64,000 bases of DNA from Azadirachta indica (lineage: Eukaryota > Streptophyta > Magnoliopsida > Sapindales > Meliaceae), in the NCBI GenBank assembly GCA_022749755.1, contig CM040451.1, forward strand, positions 12,599,871-12,663,870, read 5' to 3'. This document shows positions 1 to 10,266 of this stretch, piece after piece; the first letter of the stretch is position 1, and each line of letters begins with the position of its first letter. The position numbers and the translations under genes are program-made. The notes under the pieces are model-generated. The model did not search any database, was not told the origin of the DNA, and was given only the letters and a program-made list of their open reading frames with translations.

Positions 1-747
1 ATCACTAGCATCACCGGTAAATGGCTTCACCGGAATTGCATTTTCCGGCTGGAAAACATAGGCATTAGGGTTATCATCAACTATGACCACCTTGTTCAAA
101 TCCCTCCCCATCTCTGACAAATCTTTCACAAACTTCCCATCAATCTGCTTACAAGAATCCCGGTAAAGCCGGTGGGATATTAGCCCTTTCTTGTCGAGCC
201 TGTCAAGAACCAACGATGCATACTCTTTTAACCCCGCCGTGAACACCACCACCTCATATTTCTCGCTGATTGCCTCCAAGAAAACATCCACACCGGGTCT
301 TTTCAACACGTAAAAATTCAACATCTCTCCATCAATTCTCGGCCTAACAATGAAATCAAATCTTTTTGGAGGAGGGTCTGGCTTGGAATGGATTAAGGTC
401 TCATCAAGATCAAGAAAAATGGTTCTTTTCTCCGAAGAGATCAAAGGAGGAAGCACATTTTCATTGCCAAAATAAAGAACTTTAGGAACAAGAAGTTCAG
501 AATCAGAATCTCTTCCTTTCTCTTGGGTTTTCAAGATTTTATACCCTTTGCTCTTCCGACTTGGAGTGGTAATGCGTACCAATTTGGAGAAAATCTTAGC
601 GAGGCGACGCTTGCATGTGAAAATAGACTTGTTAATGGAGGAGATGATGGTCGCGGCGGTGGCCGTCTTCGGCGGAGACTTCTTGCGGTGGCGCTTTTGA
701 CGCTTGATGGGTTTTGTGGGTGTTCTCTTGCTCATTTTGGCCACCAT
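1..747 (-). CDS. FCP1/SCP1-like HAD-family small phosphatase (3' end outside window)
   Basis: One uninterrupted frame of 249 codons runs from an ATG at 747 to the window edge with no stop, so the C-terminus is missing. Residues 1 to about 70 are basic (rich in K/R, S, T), a plausible nuclear-targeting or RNA-like binding tail. The catalytic FCP1-homology (NIF) domain begins near residue 108: the HAD motif I DLDET is at 113-117 (first Asp nucleophile, second Asp acid/base), followed by VFTAGLKEYA (motif II) and VIVDDNP (motif III, Mg2+ binding) near the edge. Known members dephosphorylate phosphoserine, including on the RNA polymerase II CTD; that substrate is inferred here from family only. 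A second in-frame ATG at 735 is an alternative start. It resembles the short plant SCP1-like phosphatases of about 270 residues, so only about 20-30 residues should be missing. Function at family level is secure, the target is not. Confidence 0.9.
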   Translation of the reverse strand, partial: MVAKMSKRTPTKPIKRQKRHRKKSPPKTATAATIISSINKSIFTCKRRLAKIFSKLVRITTPSRKSKGYKILKTQEKGRDSDSELLVPKVLYFGNENVLPPLISSEKRTIFLDLDETLIHSKPDPPPKRFDFIVRPRIDGEMLNFYVLKRPGVDVFLEAISEKYEVVVFTAGLKEYASLVLDRLDKKGLISHRLYRDSCKQIDGKFVKDLSEMGRDLNKVVIVDDNPNAYVFQPENAIPVKPFTGDASD

Positions 748-1284
748 TTTGGATTCGTTATTTCTTTGGGAATTTTAGAAAGAGAGCGTGAGAGATTTCA
801 GGAATGAATATAGGGATGCGAAGACGTTGGGGGGTTTAAATTACGGTTCGGTGTAACGGTAACCAAGATAGGTTCGGATCCGAAGCTAGATTTTTATTGA
901 AAATGAGAAAAAAAAAAGGTGAGGTGGCTTGTTTTTTTTCAATTAAAATTAGGGGGCAAAAGTGGAAATGCGGAAGAGTGTTGCTTGATATTGCTAATTT
1001 GCCAGTAGAGTTGCCGGTGCCACGCTGTATTCACTAGTTTAAAACTTTAATTAACAATTTTTCGGAATATTCCCATTATTTTGTTAGCATTATTAAACGT
1101 TACCTTGTAGACATACTATTTGTAATATATTTTTATATTTAATATCATATTGCTAAAGAAAAAAAAAACCGTTATAATAACGTTAATTACAACGTTTCTG
1201 AACTATATTGCATAACAGTGCTCTGTGCTTGTATTGAAAAATAAAGGGGTGCATTGAGCTTCTTCTAACTTCTAAAGTTGCAAT
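748..1284. other. Intergenic DNA upstream of the phosphatase
   Basis: This holds the 5' UTR and promoter of the minus-strand phosphatase and AT-rich spacer. A 94-codon plus-strand frame at 523-807 is the antisense shadow of the phosphatase. I see no other gene. Confidence 0.5.
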
Positions 1285-1897
1285 TAAGGATGAAAATTTT
1301 TTTCATGAGATCCATCTCTAAATGTAGGAAAATTCAAATAAATTTATAGAAAATGAGACGAAGAATAGGAAGAAATTAATTCCTAATTTACTAATGGGAC
1401 AGAGATTAATTTGATTCTCCCTACCCTACCAATTTCCAATTCTCCATTAAAATATAATATAAATATATTATAATTTATAAATTAAATTTTATATATAAAT
1501 ATAATTTTATATTATAATTTCTAAAATTATATATTATAATTAAATGTAATTAGTAATAAAAAATTGTGGGGTTATGAATTAATATTATAAAAAATAGAAT
1601 ATACAAATAAAAAAGTAAAAAAAATAAAAAGACCCTATATTGTATTTTTTAATAATATATTATAATAATATTTATTAAAGTTAATTAAATTCTTATATTA
1701 GTAAAATTAATTTATAAAATAATATAAAATGAGAAATTGATACGAGGATGGGGAACTCATTCTCCATGCGAGGATTTTTCATCCCTATCTCATTAAATTT
1801 ATTGGAAAATAGGGCGAAGAATGAGAGTTAAAATAAAAAACAGGATGGAGAATGGGGCATGTCTCTCTACCCCTATCCTGCTCTATTGCCATCCCTA
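1285..1897. mobile_element. Degenerate hAT-like MITE
   Basis: The ends form an imperfect terminal inverted repeat: left TAAGGATGAAAAT, right end reverse-complements to TAGGGATGGCAAT (10 of 13 match). Eight-bp flanks GTTGCAAT (1277-1284) and GTTATAAT (1898-1905) match at 6 of 8, and the flank of the duplicated right end (ATTGCAAT, 2294-2301) matches the left one at 7 of 8, which supports an 8-bp target duplication as in hAT elements. The interior is AT-rich and has no coding frame, so it is non-autonomous. Class assignment rests on TSD length and the GGGATGGCAAT terminus, and is an inference. Confidence 0.6.
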
Positions 1898-2117
1898 GTT
1901 ATAATAGTATATTTTACCGTAACTTAACCCTCAACCTCTCACAAACGATACATGTTTTACCTTCAAAGCTTTGGACTTTGTGGGGCCCAAGATATTTTGA
2001 TAAAGACAATAGGGTTAAATTCAACCACTAAAGCAGCAACTCGGACCTAAAAGTCCAAGATAAGGACTGTTTACACAGTTACACTAATTTCTTGGTCTTA
2101 AGCATAAAAATGAGTTT
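1679..2117 (+). repeat. Tandem segmental duplication, copy 1
   Basis: About 440 bp covering the right part of the MITE and its downstream flank. It is repeated at 2141-2507 with many point differences and small indels. Shared landmarks include AGTTAATTAAATTCTTATAT at the start, ATACATGTTTTACCTTCAAAG in the middle and AATTTCTTGGTCTTAAG at the end. Confidence 0.8.
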
Positions 2118-2140
2118 TTTTAAAAAAATATTTTTATTTA

Positions 2141-2507
2141 AGTTAATTAAATTCTTATATTACTAAAATTAATTTATAAAATAATATAAAATAAAATATT
2201 GATATGAGAATAGATAATGAGGGTTAAAATAGAAAATAGGATGGGGAATGGGGCATGCCTCTCCACCCCCACCCTGCCTCATTGCCATTTTTAATTGCAA
2301 TACTAATTTTATTGTAACGTAACTCTCAACCTCTGACAAACTATACATGTTTTACCTTCAAAGATTTGGGCTTCATGGGGCCTAAGATGTTTTGATAAAG
2401 ATATTAGGGTTAAATTCAGCCCATTGAAGCAGCAACTCGGCCCTAATGGCCTTAAATAAGAGGTGCTTGCACTAATTTCTTGGTCTTAAGTATAAAAATG
2501 AGTTTTT
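2141..2507 (+). repeat. Tandem segmental duplication, copy 2
   Basis: Second copy of the unit at 1679-2117, shortened by an internal deletion near its left side. It begins at the same AGTTAATTAAATTC landmark and ends in a poly-T tract at about 2499-2516. Divergence between copies is high enough that the duplication is not recent. Confidence 0.8.
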
Positions 2508-2517
2508 TTTTTTTTTT

Positions 2518-5500
2518 AATTCTGAAATTGCATTGCAATATATTGATTTCTATTTGGACAAATAATTAAAAAAAAATATGTTAATACCACCTACAATAAA
2601 TAAAAAATCAATCAAATAATGTCATTGACTGGGAATTTATATTAATTGAATATGGAATAATAGGATAAATTATTATATAATTGATATTAATAAAAAATTT
2701 AAAATTATTTTAGTTGACATGGTTGGATTAGTATTAATTACCATAATATTTTCTAAATTATGTGAATAGAATCACATAAGATTCATATGCTTTAGGTAGC
2801 ATTTAAATTAATTTCCAGTCAAAGAAATCACATATATAGATAAGACTTTTGAGTACATTCGGTAAAGTACTATTCATTTTGATTTATCCCAACAAAAATA
2901 ATCAAAGTTAATTATTTATACCCTGTTTTAATTTACTAGGTCAACTTATTATATAAAATAATTGGAGTGGCGAATGATTTGTCATAATTATTAGTAGCTT
3001 AATTAAATTCACAATAAGCAAATTAGTGAAGTAAACAGTCAAAATTCGAAGTACAAAAAGGAGGAGGCAATTATAAAGATATGGAATGTTTTACATGTAA
3101 AGGGAAAGTGAGCAGAAGTCTTTGCCTGCCATTGTTAATTAATTTTAATAAACCAAAAGCATTTTTGGTTAGTTTCCATGAAAATGTGCGAACTTTGAGG
3201 AGTATATATTTTCTCTTTCTCATTCACTAATGGCCACACCAAACAATTTTAGTCGGCAAAATGTTAGAGAGCATTTCGTGACAGTTAATTTTTAGTAAAA
3301 ATTCTACCTTATGTTTGAATTCTTTCAGTATTTTAATTGTTTTTACAAATCAATTTTATTAAAAATTTAAAATACGTGATATATTTTCGTTAAATAATTT
3401 TATTAAAATTATTACTTTTTAAAAAAAAAAAAAGAAACATTTGTCTGATTTAAAATTTTCCTGGGATACAAGTGTGAAAGCAAGTGAATACACGAGTCTT
3501 CCAACGACAGAAAAAGAAAAAAGAAAAAAGCAAAATGAAGACTTTTAATTATAATGGAGTATGCATAGCTTTGAATAATTCTAATTCTAGATAAAGTAGT
3601 TAAGTACTCGAACAGATTAATCTCATGCAATTAATTAATGTTAACGGAGAGAAAAATGATTAAAAAGAAATTATATATGAGTGATTATTAATTAATGGTA
3701 ATCCAATATCAAAACATATATAGTGGGAAGAACTTAATTACAGATCTGGCATGCGCGTTGAACATTTCAGCATTTCAACCTTTAATTTCAACTACACACG
3801 GTGGGGAGTCTGTGCTTTTAATTAGTTAGTGGATTGGAATAATCGATCGAATAGAATTTTGCTGAGTAATGGTTGATGTTTGCATGCACTGCCTATACAG
3901 CTAGGGTTTCAATAAGTGCTTTCTTTCGACAAACGTGTACTGTGAAGAAACAAGGAGAGTCTAATTAATTGCAAATTAATTACGACATATACATGGCTGG
4001 GCGATTATGGTGTCAAACAACTTGATGATCATAAATGTACAGAGTAGAAACAGTCCAACACTTCTCAAGTCTCATTCTACGGAAGTGTTTTTTTTCCAAA
4101 TGGAAAATGATTTCATAGGATCATGCATCCCAACAAATTGGTGAAATGGGTCACTACAGAAACTTATTGTCTGCTGCTTTAATTAGTTATAACATAATTA
4201 GCATAATTAAACTGCGTCATCTATGACAAAATATGAGATCATCATCTCGAATGACTAATTTTATATTACAGGAATAATATTATAAATGCAAACGTACTCT
4301 TTAACAAACTTTTGTATACTCGTAGTACGATAATAGTGATTAATAAAAATTCATAGTAATATAATTAATAAGAAGTTATACGACAACCAATATTATTGTA
4401 TTATAACAATTTGTGTTTTATAGTTTGTACAGATAGTTTATATTTTTTGCACTACTAGTTTTATAAATTTTATCATTTTTAGTTAGAAAAATCATAGACG
4501 AGATCCTTAGATATACAATGTTATTTATATACGCATTTAGAGTACAACTGACCTAATTTATTAAAGGTCATTTAAATATCTAGAATATTTATATGAACAA
4601 GTCAAATTTGTACAATATTTTCTTGCTTCATAAATTCCATTTAATTTTCTAAGACAACAAAGTAAGCACTTAAAAGCTTGTGCTTTTGACATTTACAGGC
4701 ATTTATCATAAATGTTATACCCCACAAAAACCTTTTTATATTTTAAGCCATGCGTATAGACCATATTATATATTTTGAGACCTAACTTATAGATTGGAAA
4801 ATGTTAGTTGGATGTTATTATATATATATATTACATATGTACATCAAAACTGAAAAAAATAAAAAAGAAAACCAAAAAAAAAAAAAAGAAGAGAGAGAGA
4901 AATTACTAAAAATTGGAAATAAATTAATTGCAATAAAGTTTTCAAAATATGACTAATTGTGTAGTCCAAATGCATGGCTCATGTTGGTAGAACTAATACA
5001 AAGATTATATGAATTTTGCTCACCTATATTACCAATTGGGAGTGAGATTATAGTGGTTAATTACTTAATTATATATGTGCCAACCAAGATAATAAAAGAA
5101 AATGACCAATTTCTAGTTAATTAGTTGCTTTGTATGCAAGGTAGAAAGAAATTACAGAACTATCTAGATTAGTCAAAATAATTAAAACGGTCAAATATTA
5201 ATAATAAGAATTTAATTTAAATTATATGTATGGTATTTATATATATGATCTTGTTTAAATAATATTATTGTTAATGTCATTTGGATGATGAGTGAAGCAA
5301 ATTCTCTCATTGACTCAAAACTTTTTTTTTTATTTTTTAAAAAATTGATTAGGCATTGACGATTGTATAAAGTATTTTTAATATATTATTGAACATGTGT
5401 ACTACTGTAGTTTATAAGATACATGATATCTTTTCATTAAAAATTAAGTTATGTAAATTATTGCTCTCAATCAATATAAAATTTTTATGTCCACACTTTC

Positions 5501-6047
5501 AACTGTTACCTTTTATTTTATTGAGAGAACTTGTAACTCAACAATTTTGTAAAACTTGAGATCCCAATTTCGTCCCTCAAATAAATTAATAATAGAGATT
5601 TTATTAAAATAGGAAAGAAAATGTTATAATTAATCTCTATTAATTAATTAATTAATGAATTAAAGAAAATGGGTGATATTCAAATTAAACAAATAATGAT
5701 ATATAATAGGCAAAATAATAGCTACATTTCTTAATATAAAGTGAGTACCTTCTATTTTATGGTAGTAGCAACTCATAATTAATTGACTAATTATCTAATT
5801 TGAATCGATAGAGCTGTTAAGAGGTGGATTGAATAAATTTAAGCCTTCCATTTTGGATAAATTCCACGCACTGATGATTTTATAGGATAACTAGCTATAT
5901 TAATTAACTTGCATTTTTGGTAAATAAACAACCTTTAATATGCTTTATTAATCTTAATAACTTTTGCTTAATTAGTCATAATTAACCAAAAAAAGAAAAA
6001 GAAAAGCTTTATCTTATATTTTAGCGCATATCTATATATATATATAT

Positions 6048-6079
<32 letters not shown>

Positions 6080-7070
6080 GAGACGAGGGTAAATTCTTAA
6101 TATCTGAATGAATTTACCCTTAAGTTACTCGTATCAATTAAAGTTTTTCGTCTTGTACTGCCAATAAAACATACAGAGACTTTGAATACAGAAACTCGTA
6201 TTTAATTTATTATTCGTTCTTAAAAGCGCTGCTCCAATATTGAAGAATCTGGCTGAAGGTTAATCTTTCTTCGTACAAAATTGCAGGTATTTATTTTTTG
6301 GGGTTTTAAAAATTTTTTTGGATGGGTTTTGTCTATAATACTTTCATATTTCTTGTTTTCTTCAAATAAAAAATAAAAAAACTCAGTAATTTAACTTTCT
6401 TAGAAAGGAAATGGAGGGAGAAAAAGCAAGAAGAAACAAAGATATCAGACAATTAATTAATACAAACTTAATTATTATTTGATAATTTCATATGAAATTA
6501 CCAAAATCAAGATTGGAGAGAGATTTACAAACTTAATTTATAATGTAAAAATTTGGTATTCACATAACTTCTGTTCACAATTAGATGGATAATGAGAGAA
6601 AAATATCTATTTGTGTGATTAAAAGATTCTAGCTAATATGGTAATTTTTGTTTTTTTTTTTTTTTTTTGTAACGTTTAAGTCTCAAGACTTGGGTCTAAA
6701 TCCTGTTCTTTATTCTGAAATTGATAATACAGTGTTTTAAATTATTAATGAAATTTTCAACAATTGGGATGTTGGGGAAGAGAGCTCATATTAATTGCTT
6801 GATATTGATTTAAATTCATTAAAAAGAAAAAATGAAATAATGGATTTACATGAGGTTATTTGCAATTAAAATGGGGCTTTCACGTATTTCTGAAATTCCG
6901 GTGGGTAGTTGAAGCAGCCTTCAATGCAACGCTGAATAGTGAATGCACTTTCATTCTCTTCTCTCCCATAAAAGCCATAGCGGTGTCATGTTATGTTAAT
7001 GCCACCTTTTTCAACGATATCTCCAATGAAAAGCAGATAACGCCATTATTATCGTATCATAGAATCTTCG
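2518..7070. other. Long AT-rich intergenic region
   Basis: About 4.5 kb of AT-rich sequence with homopolymer A/T runs and many short stop-rich frames. The longest frames (for example 3412-3630 minus, 72 codons, mostly low-complexity Phe/Lys) have no recognisable domain. I see no credible gene, tRNA or rRNA. Confidence 0.5.
6031..6079. repeat. Compound microsatellite (TA)n-(GATA)n
   Basis: A run of TA dinucleotides changes directly into about seven GATA tetranucleotides, ending in GATAAGAG. It is a likely length-polymorphic marker. Confidence 0.9.
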
Positions 7071-7284
7071 GGTTAATAACATTTAGATCCTTATATTTCT
7101 ACATTTTCTTATTTACATCAAATAAATCCCTAACTGGTAACTAACTAACTATATCCAAATGCTCAACTTACCCTTGAAATATGAAGTCAACTTATCGTCA
7201 TTAGAGATTTATTTGATATTAATCAACGAAATATATCTAGACTTATGAAAATGTAAAAAATTAGAGATCTAAATGTAACTGTAT
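7071..7284. mobile_element. Palindromic MITE-like element upstream of the aquaporin
   Basis: The left arm, with the motif TAACATTTAGATC, and the right arm, with GATCTAAATGTAACTGTA, are inverted copies of each other. Matching inner arms contain CAAATAAATCCCTAA on the left and TTAGAGATTTATTTGAT on the right. The element is about 210 bp, has no coding capacity, and sits about 190 bp upstream of the putative TATA box of the aquaporin. A clear target duplication was not identified, so exact ends are approximate. Confidence 0.6.
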
Positions 7285-7471
7285 TATTTTTTAGGAAAAT
7301 AATAAAGTATAATAGATTCAATTCAAACAGGAAGAAAATAAAAAAGATGGTTTAGTCATCTTCTCTTTTCTTTCATTTGATTTTCATTTCATATTGAGTT
7401 TGTATTATTATTTGTCGAAAAAGTCCAACATATCTCTCTCCCTCTTTCCGTGTCTCTTATTTGCGGATCCC

Positions 7472-7478
7472 TATAAAT
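7472..7478 (+). promoter_or_regulatory. Putative TATA box of the NIP aquaporin
   Basis: TATAAAT lies 126-132 bp upstream of the start codon at 7604. That spacing would put transcription start near 7505 and give a 5' leader of about 100 nt. It is a sequence match only. Confidence 0.5.
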
Positions 7479-7603
7479 TTGGCGTACTGGCTCTCCTGAT
7501 TTTCTAACTCCCTTCACCTGCCTGAACTGACAAAACTCAGAACATCTCTCTGATTTTACGTTGTTCTCTCTCTTCACTGCAGTGCTGATCTCTTTCCTAG
7601 ATC

Positions 7604-9144
7604 ATGGGCGAGATTTCAGGGAGCAATGGAGTTTGTTTGACTGTCAACACCGAGACCGACGCCATTCAAAACCCTCATCCCACCTCCTCTTCTTCTACCT
7701 GTAACAAAGACTCCGGCTTGTCTTTTTCTGTCCCCTTCATGCAGAAGGTGATCCATTAATTTAATTCCAGTTGCCCTCCTTCTGTATAATTCCCTTTTTT
7801 TCTCTTTTCTCTTATATTTTTGTTTTTTGATACGCAGTTACTGGCGGAGGTTCTGGGGACGTATTTTCTTATATTCGCCGGATGTGCGGCGGTCGTGGTT
7901 AATTTGAATAACGATAAAGTTGTGTCTCTTCCCGGAATATCCATGGTCTGGGGACTTGCAGTCATGGTTCTTGTTTACTCCGTCGGACACATCTCAGGCG
8001 CCCATTTTAATCCTTCCGTCACCATTGCTTTCGCCACCTGTAAAAGATTTCCCTGGAAACAGGTAATTCATTATACTATTAATTAAATAATTAATTATTA
8101 TATCAGCCAAATTTTAGCTTCTCATAATTTTCAGACAATTTGGTAAACGACACAAACCAACTTTGAGTTGTTAGAGCATTTTTTAAGACAACGATAATTA
8201 AGGATATTCCGAAATTCCAGGATTGAAACGTTTAACAGTTATAAATAAAATTTTGTTTTCCCAGGTTCCGCCGTATATAGCAGCTCAGGTTTTGGGATCA
8301 ACGCTGGCGGCCGGAACACTCCGGTTACTGTTCCAGGGAAAAGAGGATCAATTTGCAGGAACTCTACCGGCGGGATCAAATTTGCAGGCGTGTGTGATTG
8401 AATTCATAATCACATTCTACCTCATGTTCGTCATATCCGGCGTTGCTACCGACAACAGAGCTGTCAGTTCATCCTCTTTTTTACTTATAATCATTGGTTT
8501 CAATTCCGATTTCATGATGAAATGTGGTCAATTTATGTCGGCAAATTAAATAGCTTGACAAGTTTGGCAAATTCATTTATGTTATCTGTTATTATATAAA
8601 TAAATAAATAAATAAATTAATTAATTAATTAAGCAGCTTATCTATATTGATATTGATATTCGAAAAAAAATTATGTTTTATAGGAATGAAATATTTTATA
8701 ATTAATTTAATTGGTTGTTTTTGTTCCGCAGATAGGAGAACTTGCTGGTCTTGCTGTTGGCGCAACCGTGCTGCTTAATGTCATGTTTGCCGGGTAGGGT
8801 ATTAACTAGCTAACTCAATCATTTTAAATTATACGTTAACATTTAAGTGCGTGTATACGTGTACGTATATGTATTAATGTATTATAAATGTAATGCTGAG
8901 TATTTTATCTTATTTTTTATGCAGGCCAATTACAGGAGCGTCGATGAATCCTGCAAGAAGCTTGGGCCCAGCAATTGTATCACGGCAATACAGGGGGTTA
9001 TGGATATACATTGTGTCACCGATTCTCGGGGCAATTGCCGGGGCGTGGGTTTACAATATGGTGAGATATACGGACAAGCCTTTGAGAGAGATAACAAAGA
9101 GCGGGTCATTCTTGAAGAGTGCTGCTGCCGGACGTGGTGGTTAG
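7604..9144 (+). CDS. NIP1: NIP subgroup I aquaporin (NOD26-like intrinsic protein), five exons
   Basis: Exons are 7604-7747, 7838-8062, 8265-8462, 8732-8793 and 8925-9144, joining in frame to 282 residues. All introns are GT..AG. The protein is a six-helix MIP channel. The N-terminal 48 residues are hydrophilic and cytosolic. Loop B carries NPS at 106-108 (GAHFNPS) and loop E carries NPA at 218-220 with the filter Arg at 221 (GASMNPAR). Trp86 in helix 2 (MVWGLAVM) and the diagnostic GVATDNRA after helix 5 place it in NIP subgroup I, whose members move water and small neutral solutes such as glycerol, lactic acid or arsenite across membranes. The odd point is Ser in place of Ala in the first NPA box; it comes from TCC and stays in frame. 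Length and five-exon structure are normal for NIPs. Exact substrate is not readable from sequence. Confidence 0.93.
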
Positions 9145-10266
9145 TTTGATTAATCAAATTAAGATTATTATTAATGGGGTTTTGCTTCAAAGAATTATTA
9201 AGAAAGTTAACTCTGTATTTTATGTAAATTACAAGAGGAAAATGAGATGGTTCTTGTCTTCTTCTCCTTCTCTTGGTTTTGTACTCCACTCCCGTGTTAA
9301 TTTTGAATTGAATTTACTGAATTTACAGTCAATACCAACGCAAATATTGAACATGTGTTAGATGCAAATACATATTCAAACGAAGAAATGAATTAAAAGC
9401 ACATGAGAATTGAATCCTTATCCATAACACGGGCTAAAAGTGAAATTGAATTGGTTTAAATGCTTTTCTTAATTAATACTAGACAATGTGGATAAAAAAG
9501 AGAAGGTATGTGATCGCCGCCCTCTAATGGATAAGAACACACTATTTGATCTTGATCTCGACAAAATCTGTTGTTCCAGAAGTCACATGATTCAAGCTTC
9601 ATAAACTTAAACAAGAACACGCACTTCAATAAAAGTTCTGTGAAGTAGGACAGAACATAACAGAAGCACACCAAGATTTACCAACAAATATGCATCACAA
9701 CTTCTACATTTCAATCTAGGAGAATAACGTAGAAACCATGTGAACCATTCTTGTTTGTAATAGCAGAATATCGAAATATAGGTTTCTGATTACTTTTCAA
9801 ACCTGCGCATGAACTTATTGATTTTTAAAGTCTAACAAGGCATATGAAAATTTCATTCCCAGCATTAATTAAGTAAAAGTTACACCCATCGCAATTTTAA
9901 ATATACTCTAAATCTGCGGTATTTTCTATCAATTTTATATATATTTTTTTTATGTCCTAAAATTCAAGCTGCATATGCAACCCATAAATCATTGTCAGAA
10001 TTTCATGGAAGTACACCTGTTGCAACCATTTCCACAGCCATAACTATTTTTATTTAACACGAACTAAACATGGCTACATTCGAATACATAAATTCTATTT
10101 TCTACTTGTAGATCATTTGCTGACTATACACGTCAACTACAATCTTGAAAAAACAAATGTAGATAGTAGCCAAAAAAGAATTAAAAAATGTTATTGAAAA
10201 ATTGAACGTAAATGAATTTGCTAAATACAGTACTCATACACAAAGGTTAATCTTAATATCATTACA
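9145..10266. other. Intergenic DNA between convergent NIP and seipin genes
   Basis: This should hold the 3' UTRs of both convergent genes. It is AT-rich with short unsupported frames (for example 9456-9674 minus). I see no additional gene or repeat. Confidence 0.5.

Noticed and set aside
523..807. 94-codon plus-strand frame rich in Gly and Arg
   Set aside because: It is antisense to the phosphatase coding region and has no domain of its own.
3412..3630. 72-codon minus-strand frame
   Set aside because: Low-complexity Phe/Lys/Leu content from A/T runs, no homology recognised, no promoter or splice context.
6860..7144. 94-codon plus-strand frame upstream of the aquaporin
   Set aside because: Its second half runs into the palindromic MITE arm and codon content looks random; no known domain.
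8930..9289. 119-codon minus-strand frame
   Set aside because: Antisense shadow of aquaporin exon 5.
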